DNA of 64,000 nucleotides from Quercus robur (lineage: Eukaryota; Streptophyta; Magnoliopsida; Fagales; Fagaceae). The notes beneath the pieces are model-generated. The model saw nothing but the letters and a program-made list of their open reading frames with translations. It was not told the DNA's origin and ran no database searches. Of this stretch, positions 1 through 12,642 are shown piece by piece. The stretch is from the NCBI RefSeq assembly GCF_932294415.1, contig NC_065538.1:19362667-19426666 (forward strand), read 5' to 3'. Made by a program: the position numbers and the translations under genes. How positions within the stretch are numbered: the stretch's first letter is position 1; each line of letters starts with the position of its first letter.

Positions 1-883
1 ATGATACATGAACATCATCAAAAAGAGACTTATGACTTAACAGCATTATTATCCAATCAATTCTCTTATATATGGAGGAGAAATTGGATTAGAATTCGTT
101 CTCCCTCCACTTGTTGTTGAAAAGGGGAAAAAATAATCATAATTGTTTATATCATGCTCTACTATTCTGTACACCTAATTATTGGCAGAGTTGAAGTGCT
201 CTTCACGTCCTTGTTGAAAAGAATAATTACATTCGTATTAAAAAATAAATAATTCGCAAGCCCATGCAAAGAATGCTACCTTTGGATTTTTATTTATTTA
301 TTTAAAACGTATGCATATTAGAACAGGTCTAACTGTCCAAGGAAAAAAATAAATGATAATTTTTATGAAAATAATCTTTTGATGGTTGAGTAGATCCTCC
401 AAAATTTGGCCTGGAAAAAAGGAGTGCATGAGGGTGTGGTTTTGTTCATGCACTTGCACCACTAACATTGTTTTTGTTTATTTTTTTGATAACCACTAAC
501 CTCATTTTGATCAAATAAAAAACTAAATTGACTTGGAGAAATATGATTTAATTTACTGCCATAACCCTCTTTGCTTTCCTGGTACAGATTAAAAAAAAAA
601 AAAGCTCTTTCTAATGATGATTATTGATTACTTTTTCTCTCTGAACATAAAATGGTTCTAAAACTTCTCACTATACTAGAATTTTTTTTTAAATCCTAAA
701 TATCGTCAATGCAAACACGATCCATTGTCCATTAAACTACACAGATCATTGTCATTCATCATTCCATATGTTTTTCTTTTTAGGTAAAGGAAAAACTTAA
801 GAAATACAAGAATAGGGGAATTTAAAGTTTGGTTCTAAGAATAGACCATATCACTGAGTTTCAGGGCTCTTAACAAACAGATG

Positions 884-905
884 GGATTCTCAAAAAAAAA
901 AAAAA
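884..905 (+). mobile_element. Tail-only retroposon footprint
   Basis: A 22-bp insert made of a few bases (ending in TTCTC) and an A-run lies between two perfect copies of AACAAACAGATG (872-883 and 906-917). A direct repeat of this size flanking a poly(A) tail is the signature of target-primed reverse transcription. This looks like a LINE or SINE insertion truncated almost to its tail. Confidence 0.65.
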
Positions 906-1474
906 AACAAACAGATGAAACATATGAGTATTACCAAGTCATCCTTTGTTATTTTAACTATATAAATATGTTGGTAATGTTTTTATTATAAAATTAAACT
1001 CTCTCATGTAGATAAGATTTATTCATGAGTCCCTTATTCCACACTTAAAAAAAATTTGAAATACTAAGACATTTTAACTTTTCTTTTAGGGAATCGAAAA
1101 TAAATGTTATTAGTTTAATATTGCAGTGTACAATTGGGAAGAGAAAATATGGGCATTTTTCAAACTAAGAATAGATTTCTCCTTTTTCTTTGGCAATACT
1201 AACAAAAGCTGGAGCAGCTCTATTACATTTCAAAGGCACACAAACATAAGAAGAAAAAAATGGTAAACTTTCACAAATTAAATTAATGTCTTCTAAAGGG
1301 ATGACTCTATCAGAATTGAGAAGATCACAAGTTCACTAAATGTACCTTATGCAATAATGTATTCCCAAAATAAAGTAAAAACTAAAATAAAGTAACTCTT
1401 ACAGGGCACATTTGTAACACAACATGAACAACAGAACTCAGATTTTAAAGAATTCATGAATTTAATCATAATTT

Positions 1475-1490
1475 TTTTGACGAACGAACT
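1475..1490 (-). mobile_element. Possible tail-only retroposon footprint
   Basis: A short insert (T-run plus about 12 bases) sits between two copies of TTTAATCATAATTT (1461-1474 and 1491-1504). The T-run is short, so chance duplication or slippage is a real alternative. Confidence 0.4.
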
Positions 1491-1622
1491 TTTAATCATA
1501 ATTTAATCCTATGTAGTGGTATTTAGTATATGTCACTTCTTAATTAATTATAAAAAAAAATACCCTACATCTTAATTAATTCAATGAAAAAAAAAATAAA
1601 CCAAAAGTACATGACAAAGGAA

Positions 1623-1648
1623 CACGTGTAAATCCTTTGTATATAAAT
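1623..1648 (+). promoter_or_regulatory. G-box and TATA box of the 7TM gene
   Basis: A perfect G-box CACGTG (1623-1628) is followed by a TATA-like element, GTATATAAAT (1639-1648). They lie about 190 bp upstream of the start codon at 1836, which would leave a 5' leader of roughly 160 bases. G-boxes bind bZIP and bHLH factors in plants. The position fits a core promoter, but the transcription start itself is inferred. Confidence 0.5.
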
Positions 1649-1835
1649 TAAGCACACGGAATAAAACCCAAAACAGAAGCACAAGCACAAAGCCATACAT
1701 GAAACGAGAAAGAAACATAACTTGAAACTGAAAAGCAGAATTAAAAAGCTGCTTATCTTTCCAAAAAAAACTCTGTTTTGAAACTTTTAAAGTACCTTAA
1801 AAAAGGCTTTTCTTGCTTGCTCTGTTTCGTTCAAA

Positions 1836-4800
1836 ATGGAAGTACCAGCAAGTACCGTGTCGTATCGTATCGGACTCAACGATTCGTATCGGCCACTGCC
1901 TTCTGTGTACCTTGCCTTCTTCTCCATCTGGGTCTTCTCCGCTTGTTCTTGGACCATCAATACCTACAAAAACCGCCACTTTCAGGTCCTTTTTCTTCTT
2001 CATTTTTTTTGAAAAAATTTTCCTAGTTTTGTTCAAATAGTATGATTGTATATGGAATTTGAGCGTTTTAGTTTGATGGGTATGTTTCATTTCGTTACAA
2101 GTTTTGGTTTTTAAGCTTTTCGGTTCATGGGTTTTTTTTTTTTTTTTCTTTTTTTTCATTTTCTATTGGTTTCTATTGCCTTTATGCTCTGTTTGGATGC
2201 TGAGAGAAATGATAGGAAGACGTAGAGAATTACTATTTTCTTTTTGCAGGATTTGGGGCCTGTGCAAGCTTGAATACAATACTCCTTAGCTTGATTTTTT
2301 TTTTTTTCCCCTTGTTTTTAGGAGTCTTTTTTATCTATATATTTGTTGGGGAGATAACACCACAATATTGTTCTCTGTTTGCCTTTTGGGAAAACTATGT
2401 GCTATGAATAAAAATTACATTTTATCCTCTACTTTCATGCCTCTTTTATCTTTTGTTTCTATTAATGAAAAGTTCTCCCTAATGATGCTAAATAACTAAG
2501 TCATGCTATGTTCAGTGTGGAATTCTGTTTTCCTTGGCGCCAGTCAATGAATTCTAAGTTTCAAAGAAATTTACTTTATACCTTTTCAACCAAATTGAGC
2601 AACAAATTAGTAAAGTTCATGATTTCTCGTTTGTCTCATTTTACTTTTAATCTCTAGGAAATTTATGCTTTTATTGGATTTTTTATGTAATTTTTTATTT
2701 TTTTTATTTTTTATATTGTTATACTAGAGCAGACGAATAATTTGCAGTGGACACTGGCGTCTGTTCCATTGATTAAAGCATTACAACTTGCCTTATCTTT
2801 CCTCTTTTGGTAAGTTCTTGTTGCTGTCAAATTGTGAATTTTAGCTTAAATTTATTGAGAGAATAAAAAATAAAAATAAAGATACGTTTAATTTTTGGCC
2901 TTCCAGTTTATTGCATCTGTGTATCATTAATTTCCACCTCATTAATGTGCTAGATGGCTACTAGAAGCTACATTATGTCAAAGAAGATATTTCAATAATT
3001 AGGAGGTAGCTTCTAAGATATCTGAAATGGAGCTTATGTAGCATCACATACATGAGAAAATATGTGATTGAACTACCTTTCATAATTTTTATGATTTTGT
3101 TTGTTCTTTTTTAGCATGATAAAGGGGAGGGGGGGTATAAAGAACCTAAACTTTCAGGACCTAATTCGTGAGAGCAAAACCTTCTCTAAAGCCTATTCTA
3201 ACTAGTTTTGCATGACTGTGCATTCAGTTCTTTTCACAATACATGCAAAAGGAGAGGGAGGTGTTGTAAAATCAAATCATTGATAAAATAAATGAAATTG
3301 TTGTCTGTGGCTGCTATGTGGAAGATGATGTGACAATTTCTTAAGGTGGTTATGTAACTTATGTTGTAACTTATGAGGCACATAGTTTAGGTAGCCTCTA
3401 TAGCTCATTTTAGTCTGCAAAATGATAACACGAACTTTTATTAGCATCTGGGGCAAGGTAATGTGTATTTGATGTTTGTATGGTTTAATCACTTCAAATT
3501 ATCCTAACATTTCAAGCACCGTTCTTGCAGGTATTCGTGCTTCAATCTTCAGGTATGTTCACTGTGGATGTCATTTGGGGTCTACGTAACTGGAGTGCTC
3601 TTTCAGACAGCTTGTTTCGTGTCCTTTTTGCTCATTTCTCATGGTTACTGCATCATGTGTGAGCGCCTTTCTGTAACTGAGCGTCGCACTACAGCTGGAC
3701 TTGGGTGTGTCTTTTACTTGACTCTTGTTGGTTACAGAGCTTCTGTACCTTACTTTTCTGTGAGTTTCTTAGCTGCTTAATCCATTGTGTTCTTAAATTG
3801 TCATAATCTTCTAACTAATGCAAATTTTAAGCCAGTATATAATTTTTCTGGCCAAGATACTAATTCTGTTGTAACTCACTGTGGCTCAGGTGCTTCTGCT
3901 GCTCAATTATTTTATATCATTCTATGTGATTTTCCACCATATATCTCAAAATCTGTCGGTATTACGGGAGCAGTTGAGCTTCATAGAGGATGAGGATGTT
4001 CATACAATGCATGATGCGGTGTATACAAAGTACATGATGTTCAAGTAAGTATTGAATAAGAAATTAAAGAATAAAGAAAGAAAGAAAGTTTGTAACTGTT
4101 TTATGTTCCAAGGTTGTAAATTGCCAGCTTCAATGAGAATAATATTTTGAACTTTGTGTGCTATTTTCTTTTGTGTTATACAGGAAATTTCAGGCTACAA
4201 TGCAGATAGTAGCTTTGGCAGAAACTGTGGTATGAATATATTGATTTTCTTTCCAATTTATATACCATTATGAATATTTGGGAACATTCCTTGAGAAGCA
4301 TTTTATTCTTCAGATATACATTAACATGGATAACTCATCAGAAACTTACTGGCTTCGCTTGCTAGTTCGTGAATGGGCACAATTCTGCATCTTTCTGTAT
4401 ATTGGGTATGTATGAATTGCTTGATTCTGCAAATATGGCCTCTCTAGAAACATGCCAATTCTTGGTGATTTCTGAAGTCAGAGATCCTACCACATTGTTT
4501 GTCCTCCAGCCATGTCAATGTTGTAACTGTTACTTATTTCTTACAGGTGGACTTTCAGATCACAGGACTTGACACCAGGATTCTCTGTTATGCCAAATTT
4601 GAAGTCTAAAGGGGACACTGTGGTGCCTCCCATCTATAGTATTGTAAGTCAATTTCGGATTTAAATACTGTAAGAAGCTTAGGTTCCCTTCATAGTGTTG
4701 GAGGCAAGTGGTTTCCCCATTAAGATCATTTTGTAGCAATCACACACCATAAATCAGTTAATACAATCTTTGAAGCCAATTGATGCATGTCACTTCATTC

Positions 4801-5527
4801 TGTGTAAAACAAATATTAGGATTTCAAGTATTAACATTGGTCATAATCCACCCCAAAATAAAATAAAATATAAAAGACTCTGCTGAATTCTCGCTATTTG
4901 GTACTCTCATTTGAAGATAACAAAAGTAATAAGAATACCACCCTTTTTTCATTTAAGCTCTTCATTCAAGAGTTTAAATTTGTGGCTTCAAAGCTATGGA
5001 GAAAAAAAATAGCTTATTTTTATGCTTTTAGATGCTAGGACCATGTCCCAATTCTCCAAATACCATACCCACTACGCACTTAGAGAGGGTAGAGTCAATA
5101 AATCAGGGCCCACCAATAAATGGAGCAACTATGTTCCTTTTAGAAATAGCTTTATATTTTCTACGAATGCTGAGTCATGTTCTGCAGGAAATGGATGCAG
5201 CAACATTCAGAGATTTTAGGAGTCATCCGTGGCACATTGGTGTGGTAAGTGTTGTATATTCAGACATATGTCATTCTAGAACCTTATTTCCAACAGAGGA
5301 ATCTTATTCTTTTCAAATGCTAACTTCTTGCATAAATGGTTTAAATTTTCATATCTATACTTCCATTTTAAAAGTTTCATTTTTGGCTGGCATATATGTA
5401 TATTAAGCATTTAAAAACTCTGGCATGTGTACTGAAAACCTTTCTTGTGCTCACATAGCCAACTCCTCGTTCTCACGATAGCTCTCAAGACGCGGTTCTA
5501 GTGATAATTCAACACCCCCATGCATAA
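1836..5527 (+). CDS. Seven-transmembrane protein, lung-7TM/GOST-like
   Basis: Nine exons with consistent GT-AG borders and phases: 1836-1985, 2733-2809, 3531-3759, 3890-4044, 4184-4229, 4314-4405, 4547-4643, 5188-5244 and 5459-5527, giving 323 residues. The start is the first in-frame ATG after the promoter. Hydrophobic segments lie near residues 22-40, 58-80, 85-118, 130-147, 150-172, 208-225 and 235-256, so seven membrane spans are expected. There is no clear signal peptide and no long N-terminal luminal domain. Loops carry conserved-looking stretches such as CERLSVTERRTT after span 3 and TFRSQDLTPGF after span 7; the tail is hydrophilic. The topology resembles plant lung-7TM/GOST-type receptors and candidate GPCR-like proteins, but I cannot name the orthologue. 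Ligand and location are unknown. The exon structure is strong; the family name is moderate. Confidence 0.72.
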
Positions 5528-5925
5528 TAGGCCAAGAATGCCTGGCATTTCTTCCCCAAACTCAGCTGGAGTTGCAACTTTTCCAACAGATTCAGATTCA
5601 ATTCCATGCAAGATATGATGAACAGAATGATTTATAGCATAGATCATAGCAGCATACCAGCCAATGGCTGTTTGTTGAAGTTGAAGTTGTGACATGTCCA
5701 GTGGCAGATTCTTTTTTCAAGCTTTACACACTTTTCCTTTTTACCAAAATCCAAAAACAAGGGCAATAGTTGGCGAAGTTTTAGTTCATTCACTAGGTTA
5801 GATCCAATTGTTACATATGTATCTAAATATTGTCCATCAATCTTAATTGTATATTCTTCGTCCATGGTGTTGTTGGCTACTTTATCATTTGTTGGCAGCT
5901 CTCTTTGAGATGTAATTTTGAGCAA
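5498..5925 (-). other. Unidentified open frames facing the 7TM gene
   Basis: Two overlapping minus-strand open frames (5644-5925, 93 codons; 5498-5695, 65 codons) lie tail-to-tail with the 7TM gene and overlap its last exon. Their composition looks more protein-like than most of the noise frames here (motifs KIDGQYLDTYVTIGSNLV and GWYAAMIYAINHSVHHIL). I do not recognise a family. They could be one decayed exon set in two frames, part of the 3' UTR, or chance. Confidence 0.25.
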
Positions 5926-5971
5926 TTGTACAAACTAGGTATTTGAATGATACAATTGTTTGAAATACTTA

Positions 5972-6111
5972 GGACCCGTTTGGTAAGAAATTTCTAATAA
6001 TGTTGTTGTTGTTTTGTGGAAATACGTGTGAATGAAAAAATGTATGAAAATACGTGTAATGTTGTTTGAACATTGAAAACTATTATTTAAACAACAATAC
6101 CAAACACTCCC
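5972..6111. mobile_element. Tourist-like MITE, copy 1
   Basis: A 140-bp non-coding element begins GGACCCGTTTGGTA and ends with the inverted counterpart TACCAAACACTCCC. It is flanked by TTA on the left and TTG on the right. It matches the element at 16412-16552 in length, termini and internal sequence (for example the ATACGTG blocks). The TTA/TAA target and the terminus point to the PIF/Harbinger (Tourist) group. Confidence 0.7.
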
Positions 6112-6112
6112 T

Positions 6113-6740
6113 TGTTATAGAAAGAAGTAATGTCATTCATGGGAAACCGAGAAAGGCAGGTCTGAGGTTGGTTGATTGGTGTAAGAACTACTTAGATGAA
6201 TATTGGTCTGCAAATAGAACTTTATCAAATCCATCAACTCGTCTGGAAGTAACTTGGTCTCCACCTAATTATCCTTCTTATAAAGTTAATGTTGATGTTG
6301 CAAGATTTACGGCTCAAAAGGCTGTAGGTGCAGGTGTTATTATTTGATACCATGAAGGGAATTATTGAAGCTAAAGTGAAGGCATTTGAAGTTGGGATTA
6401 TCTTTGCTAAGGAGGTGGGAATTAGAGACTTGGTTTTAGAAGGGGACTCATTGATTATTGTACAAGCTCTAAAGCAAGTTTCAAATGCTCCATCAACTGT
6501 TTCTAGTCTGATATATGGGATGATGTTGAATATAATGAGTTTAGAAAAGTGTATTTCTCTCATGTCAAATGGGAAGACAATATGCCTACTCATTTATTGG
6601 CAAAACAAGTTCTTGGCTTGGCTGATTTCTCTGCTTGAATTGGAAAATGTCATTGTTTCTTAGAATAAACTCTTGTCCGTGATGTATTTGTTTCTTTATC
6701 TTCATAAATAAAGCTTTAGTCTTTCTATCAAAAAAAATAT
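6113..6740 (+). pseudogene. LINE C-terminal RNase H remnant
   Basis: Three successive plus-strand frames carry pieces of the RNase H-like domain (RVT_3) found at the C-terminus of plant L1 LINEs. A lead-in with WSPPNYPSYKVNVD is followed by AKVKAFEVGIIFAKEVGIRD and LVLEGDSLIIVQALK, then a tail in another frame with HVKWEDNMPTHLLAK. The frame changes by indels near 6340 and again near 6550. A short 3' region ends TCTTTCTATC followed by an A-run at about 6730, the usual LINE tail. No reverse transcriptase domain remains, so this is a 5'-truncated dead copy. The MITE at 5972-6111 abuts it. Confidence 0.75.
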
Positions 6741-8098
6741 ATATATTTACTAAGATAATATATTCATTTTTTTTTTTGAGAAACATATTTTTAATTATTT
6801 AATCCTAATAAATTACATTTCTTAATTCCTTTTAATGAAACTAAAATTGTGGTAGCCTAAATTTGAAGCCAACGTTGTGGTAACTTAGACTTATGTTATT
6901 CAATTAAAAAAAAATATTAACAAGGTAAATAACTAAATACAGTATTTTCAAGTATTAATTATTTATAGATGGCGTACTAATTTTTTACAATAAACAATTT
7001 ATTTTGGAATATATCATTCAACAAAGAAAAATTTTATAATATGCAATGAAGAATTTTTTTTAAGTGTACTTAAGTTAGTGAAAATTATTAAATATTTGTA
7101 AATTCACTTAAGCAATGTGTTATACTATGTATTAAACATGGATCACGATATAATTTTTTCATAATATTTCAAAATACATTGCGCAATGCAAGCACAACAA
7201 ATAATCCCATTACCATTGTGCTATCATACGTTCACTTATAATATTTTCTAATTAATTCATAAATCACTATTTTCTTTTTGTTCCTTACTTATACTGTCTC
7301 ACTTTAATTATTGGTAATTGTGAATAGAAAATTGTTAATTTATTGAAAATAGTATTTAAGTAAATTCTTCAATGATTTTTATAGCTGATTTTTTTTTTTT
7401 TTGAAAAAATAATTTAATAGTTAGGGAGGAGGATTTGAATAATAAACATCAAACTCGAAAATACCAAAACGTGTGAATTGAACAACAATGTCAACAAATA
7501 AAATAAAATAAAAACCCACCATATATATATGTATATTTTTTTTTTCAGAAGAAAAAACCCTACATCTAACTTTGAAATAAGTATAACAATATAATGTGCC
7601 CAAAAAAAAAAAAGCAAGGGTAAATTCTTTTAATTTATCTTGAGGTTCGACTAATGTCAACTAAGGGTACGTTTGCCTTATGCATCTGCATTCACATTTT
7701 ACGCATATGGCGTTTTCAACTTTTTTTTTTTTTAACCAACACCTATTGCATTGTTCATGTCCCATGAACAATCCAATCACGCATATGAACAGTACTTTCA
7801 AGCATAAATAGTAATTTTTTTTTTTATTTTTAATTTTTAATTTTCAGTTTTCAACAAAATAAATAATATTTAAACGCATACTAAATCCAAAACATTTCAA
7901 AATTGACAAATTTAATTCTTAAAGCTACTTTAGCCCCTAAGATAAAGAAGAGAATGACTAACTGGCCTAATAGTATTTATAAACTAAGTTGTTTTTAAGG
8001 GCCAAATTAATTAATTTTGAAATGTTCTCGTTTGAAATTGGAAGTTTATGTAATGGTGTAATTTAACAAAAAAACAAAAAACAAAACAAAAGGAAAGA

Positions 8099-8100
<2 letters not shown>
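6741..8100. other. AT-rich intergenic region upstream of COX19
   Basis: No coding potential was recognised. A T-run followed by GAGAAAC at 6767-6784 resembles the antisense end of a LINE tail, but no convincing target duplication could be read. The rest is AT-rich DNA with short homopolymer runs. Confidence 0.5.
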
Positions 8101-8102
<2 letters not shown>

Positions 8103-8130
<28 letters not shown>

Positions 8131-8131
8131 C
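8103..8131. repeat. GA microsatellite near the COX19 start
   Basis: About 14 GA units lie 120 bp upstream of the COX19 start codon. GA/CT repeats in this position are common in plant 5' regions and can bind GAGA-type factors. Any regulatory role here is inference. Confidence 0.85.
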
Positions 8132-8250
8132 ACCCCAGGTCCTCCCCCGCAGAGCCACTGTCGCCATCACGTATTCAGGCCAGCAACCCAAAAAACCCGC
8201 GACCCGACCCAGCAACAATTATAATTGTAAAAGCAAAAAAGCTTTTACAA

Positions 8251-9479
8251 ATGAGTGCAGGTAATCTCTCTCTCTCTCTGTATTGCACTTTGGTTGCTTA
8301 GCAGAATGAAGGTTAAGGAAAAAGAAAAGAACATGAAATATTCAACTCTACAGTCTACACCTTTGTTTCTTAATTCTCAGATTAAAGAAAAAGGAAATTT
8401 AAGAGCTCATTGTTATATATTCTAAACACTCGTAATAAGTTCAGTAGAGTGGGAAAAAAAAAAAATTTCAAAATTTCAATGATTTGTGCGTTTCTAATGG
8501 GATTTGAAGGTGAAAGGAAAAATGGGTTCTCTGAGATATTGCTTATATTGGCTGATATTGTGGGATTTTGATGGGAAAAAGAATAAAACTTTTGGATATA
8601 TTAAGATTTATTATGTGCCTTTGTGAGCCAGTGTTTGCCTAGAGTTTGTGGTGTTGATCCTCATTTGGATTGGACATTTTTTTTTTTTTTTGGCTTTCAT
8701 GGCTGGAAAAGAGTATTTTTGGGTTTCATTCATTGTTCTTCTATTTTAGAATTTCAAGTTTCTCTTGGGTTTTCCTTTTGAGATTTTGTACTTTATTTTT
8801 GACATTTTGTTTTCACCATCGTGAAGACGATGTATATTTGATTTTTAATAGAAACTCATTACTTATCAAATTAATAATAATAATGTGATGGAGGATAAGA
8901 TCGAGGTTTTTGCTATGATTATTGTGGGTGGTTCTGCTACTCTTCATGGTTGGATGGTTGCAGGAGGTTTTGGCCATTGCATTTCCTACTTATATGAGCT
9001 TTTTGGTTTCATTATGGTAGGTTTGTTCTAGTAATTAGTGGACCTGGAAAGGTGCTCTAACCATTAATTTATCGGAATGGAAAATTACTCTTTCTTATCT
9101 TCATATTTGTCTCTAATTCTTTTTGTGTTTCAGAGAATAAAGTTTCATAGTGTTAGAAAACATGCACCTTTGTTACCAATCTGGACAAAAGAAGTTTCAA
9201 TTTCTTTGAATGTTAACTTATGGGAGCATTTGAAGTCCTTGAGATGAATGCTATGAGAATCCATTTTTTCCTTGTTTGTTATTCATTCTTGATTGAGTTC
9301 CTAGAGAAGGTTTTGAATTTATCCAATTTGTAGTACTTCTTGCACATCTCTTGACTCTTTATAAAAACAATTACTGATTAGCTGTTATGCAAAACAATTT
9401 TGTTTATGTGTTCAAAAAACACGTAATGCTGTGTTGGTTACATCAGTTTGCCAAAATATGAAAATAAATCACATTATAC

Positions 9480-9517
<38 letters not shown>

Positions 9518-12500
9518 ATAAAAAAGCAGATAAATAATTCTAAACAGTCATAAACACATTGAGTATCATTGTGATTGTAGCCTTGCTGCATCTTTCGTCA
9601 GTGATTATTTGTAGCTGGGATATGGTTAATATCAAACTTGACTTCTTACCGGCATGGTTATCATGGCAGTGAGAATGCTCTATTGATGACAAGTTTGATC
9701 TGATGGGGATTTCCAAACTTATAATAACTATTATTAAAGCAGTTAAACTTCTTCCATCCTAACTGATAACTGATAAAGTAGATACTGTGTGTCTACTGAA
9801 GTACATTTATTTTCATTATGCATTACTCAACTTCTTCCTTTTGAATCTGATAGATAGTTTGGTTAAAATTAGAAGATTATAATTGATTTCAATGTAATAT
9901 ACTATTACATTCTGGATTGAAGTACAAAGGATTTTTATTTCTAGCAATTATCAACTCTAGGTGAGGCCTAACCTGTGAAAAGCCTCCCAATAACTGCTGT
10001 AGGATGTGTGTTCTTTTAATTTTTTTTTTAAAGTTTGAGATTTTTTTGCAGGTGGAGCATTTGGCGGCAATAGGGGACTGAGACCAGTACCTCCAGAAAA
10101 AGGAATCTTCCCTCTGGACCACATGCATTTATGTGACCTGGTAGGGTAGTTTCCATTACCAAACTGACTCTTGATCTGTTTTTGTGTTGAAGAATTAAGC
10201 TCTTATAAGTTTTGCATGTTGGAGAATGTCCATGTGATAATTCTGAGCTTCATAATTCTGAGCTTCTCTCTCTTGATTTTAATTTTAATTTGAATAATTT
10301 TCTTATTTTATAGATGGGCTTTTATTTCAGGAAAAGAAAGAATACCTTAGCTGTCTAAAATCTTCTGGCCATACTTCTGAAAAATGTAGGCACTTGTCAA
10401 AGAAGTATCTGCAATGTCGTATGGAAAAGTGAGTTTTTAATTTTCTTTATTATAGATCATACTTGTTTTTGTCCAAATGGCAGTCCAGTTTTATTATAGT
10501 TTGCATGCCTTCTGAAAATCAGTACATTTCTTCCAGAGGTAGAAATATGGAGGTTCCAAATTTTTAATACAATTTAATGAAAGATCATATAGTGCTGTAT
10601 TAGAATATACACTCTCGCTTTAATTTTTCTTTATAAGGTTAATACAGAAATGAAATGTGGTTCAAGATTTCTTAATGTATATAGAGCATAAATGGTTTAT
10701 GGTTCATAGGTTATTGAAGGCAAAGATTTCCCCTCCCAAGCCTCAGCTGTTGCTACTTAGCCTAGCATTAGCTGCATTAGGGTAATATTGTGAATTGCAT
10801 GTCTTGGTTCAATCAATCAAAAACACTCTATTACCTTCTTACCAATTGCTTACAATTCATTTGGCATCTTTGTAAGGATTATCAAAGCTGTTAACAGACT
10901 AACAGACTACTCACTTAGATACTGCCTTTAAGGAGCTTCTCATTGGCAATGTGTAAAAGTTAAAAATTAATTCTTATTTTGAAAAGAATAATGAAAATTG
11001 TGTGCTGCAGTATTGTTATTGTTAATATGTTGCTGTGTCTGTGTTTGTGATTATTTTCTAGAAAGTAGTTCTGACTCCTGAGTGGACTAGTGATTTTACA
11101 TACTTCAGCTTCCAGTAGCCAATTATAGTTCCAGCGTCTGTTAGGGATTCTTTTTATAACTGAATGAAATATATTAGAAAAGCACAAAAAGCATCACAAC
11201 CTAATACACGGGAAGTATACAAAGGCAAACCCAGAAAAAAAAAATAATTCAGTTGGAATAAGAGGACTGGCAGCCTGGTCCCACGTGCATAGAGTCTGTA
11301 AAAGCAAGTACTTCAAACGTACTACCAAGAGCTCAAAAACCATATTCCAGATTTAATGTTATTTCCAACAAGTTAAAAATTCCATCACATACTTTGGCTG
11401 ACCAACTTACACTGAACAACCATAAGTCTCTAGCAGGCTTAAAACAACATCAACAAAGCCTTAGTCGCAAATTTTGGGGTCATGTCACAATGAAGAAAAA
11501 ATGGTAATTTGATGCCCCATTAGATTCACCAATCAGAAATAATAATGACCCATTTCCTCAGTTCGTTTGTACTGAGAAAGTGAGAATTCATCCATTCACA
11601 GCTGTCAAAGAAAAGAAGGCTACATGGTGGAGCTCTGTCACACCAATTATATCTCCATGGGAATCTGCTGTCACCCCTTTTCCCCAAAAGCCTTGTTATA
11701 ATCATTAACACAAAAACCATGACTCTTGTGTCACCTCCTTTCCTCAAAGCGTTGTAATAATTATTGACGCAAAAACTATGACTCTTGGAGAAATACCAAA
11801 CCAGCCTGAAAGTATTATTACCACACCAAAGACCATGCCAAAACCAAATTCTTTTACCATTCCCTACCTCGTAACGAACAAATCAGTTATTCCACCCATT
11901 TCGGGTGTACTTCCAAAGGCTCACACCATACAAACTCCTACTTTTTTTTCTATTACTTCCTTCATAAAGAATGTGTGTCCTCCACATAGCACCATAACCA
12001 TTTGACTACAAGGGCTTGATTAAGAAGTGTTTTTATTAAAAACCGTTAATTCCTAACCCACAAACCTCCAAGTTAAACAGGAGTGCAAAGAGTATTCCCA
12101 TTAAGTAAATGGAATTTACATTCCTCTACCAAACCTTCCTATAGAAATTATCTTTGCATTTTCTCCATTCTATTTGCCACTCCAATCGGTAATGGGAACA
12201 AAGACATAAAGTAAGTGGGAAGACTAGAAAGCTTACTCTATATTAGTGTGAGCTGTCCTCCCTTCGATAAATTAATTTTATTCCAACTCACCAGCCTTTG
12301 CTTCATTCTCTCTAAAATGCCATCCCAGATAATTTTGGACTTAAACTGAGCACCTAGAAATAACCCCAAGCATTTCAAGGGAAGGTGAGCTATGTTGCAA
12401 CCAAGAATACCAGACAACTCCAAATTTAGAACACCTCCTCCAGGAACTATCTCTGACTTGCTCAAATTGATTTTCAATCTTAATACTGCTTCAAAGCATA

Positions 12501-12609
12501 GAAGAATACATCTCAAGAGATGGAGCTGAGTAGGGTCTGCTTCACAAATAGTGTACCATGTGCAAATAGTGAGAGATCTTCAGTGTATCAGTACACACAA
12601 TATTCTCAA

Positions 12610-12642
<33 letters not shown>

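Larger units (their letters stand above)
1..1620. other. AT-rich intergenic flank
   Basis: No coding exon, RNA gene or long repeat could be recognised here. The stretch is AT-rich with many short A and T runs. It contains two very short retroposon-like insertions (884-905 and 1475-1490), each between direct repeats, listed separately. Confidence 0.6.

Noticed and set aside
1797-2159. 120-codon minus-strand frame
   Set aside because: Low-complexity lysine-rich sequence from homopolymer runs, overlapping exon 1 of the 7TM gene.
1836-5527. Assignment to CAND2/phytomelatonin receptor
   Set aside because: As far as I recall that family, its conserved blocks do not match here, so no symbol was given.
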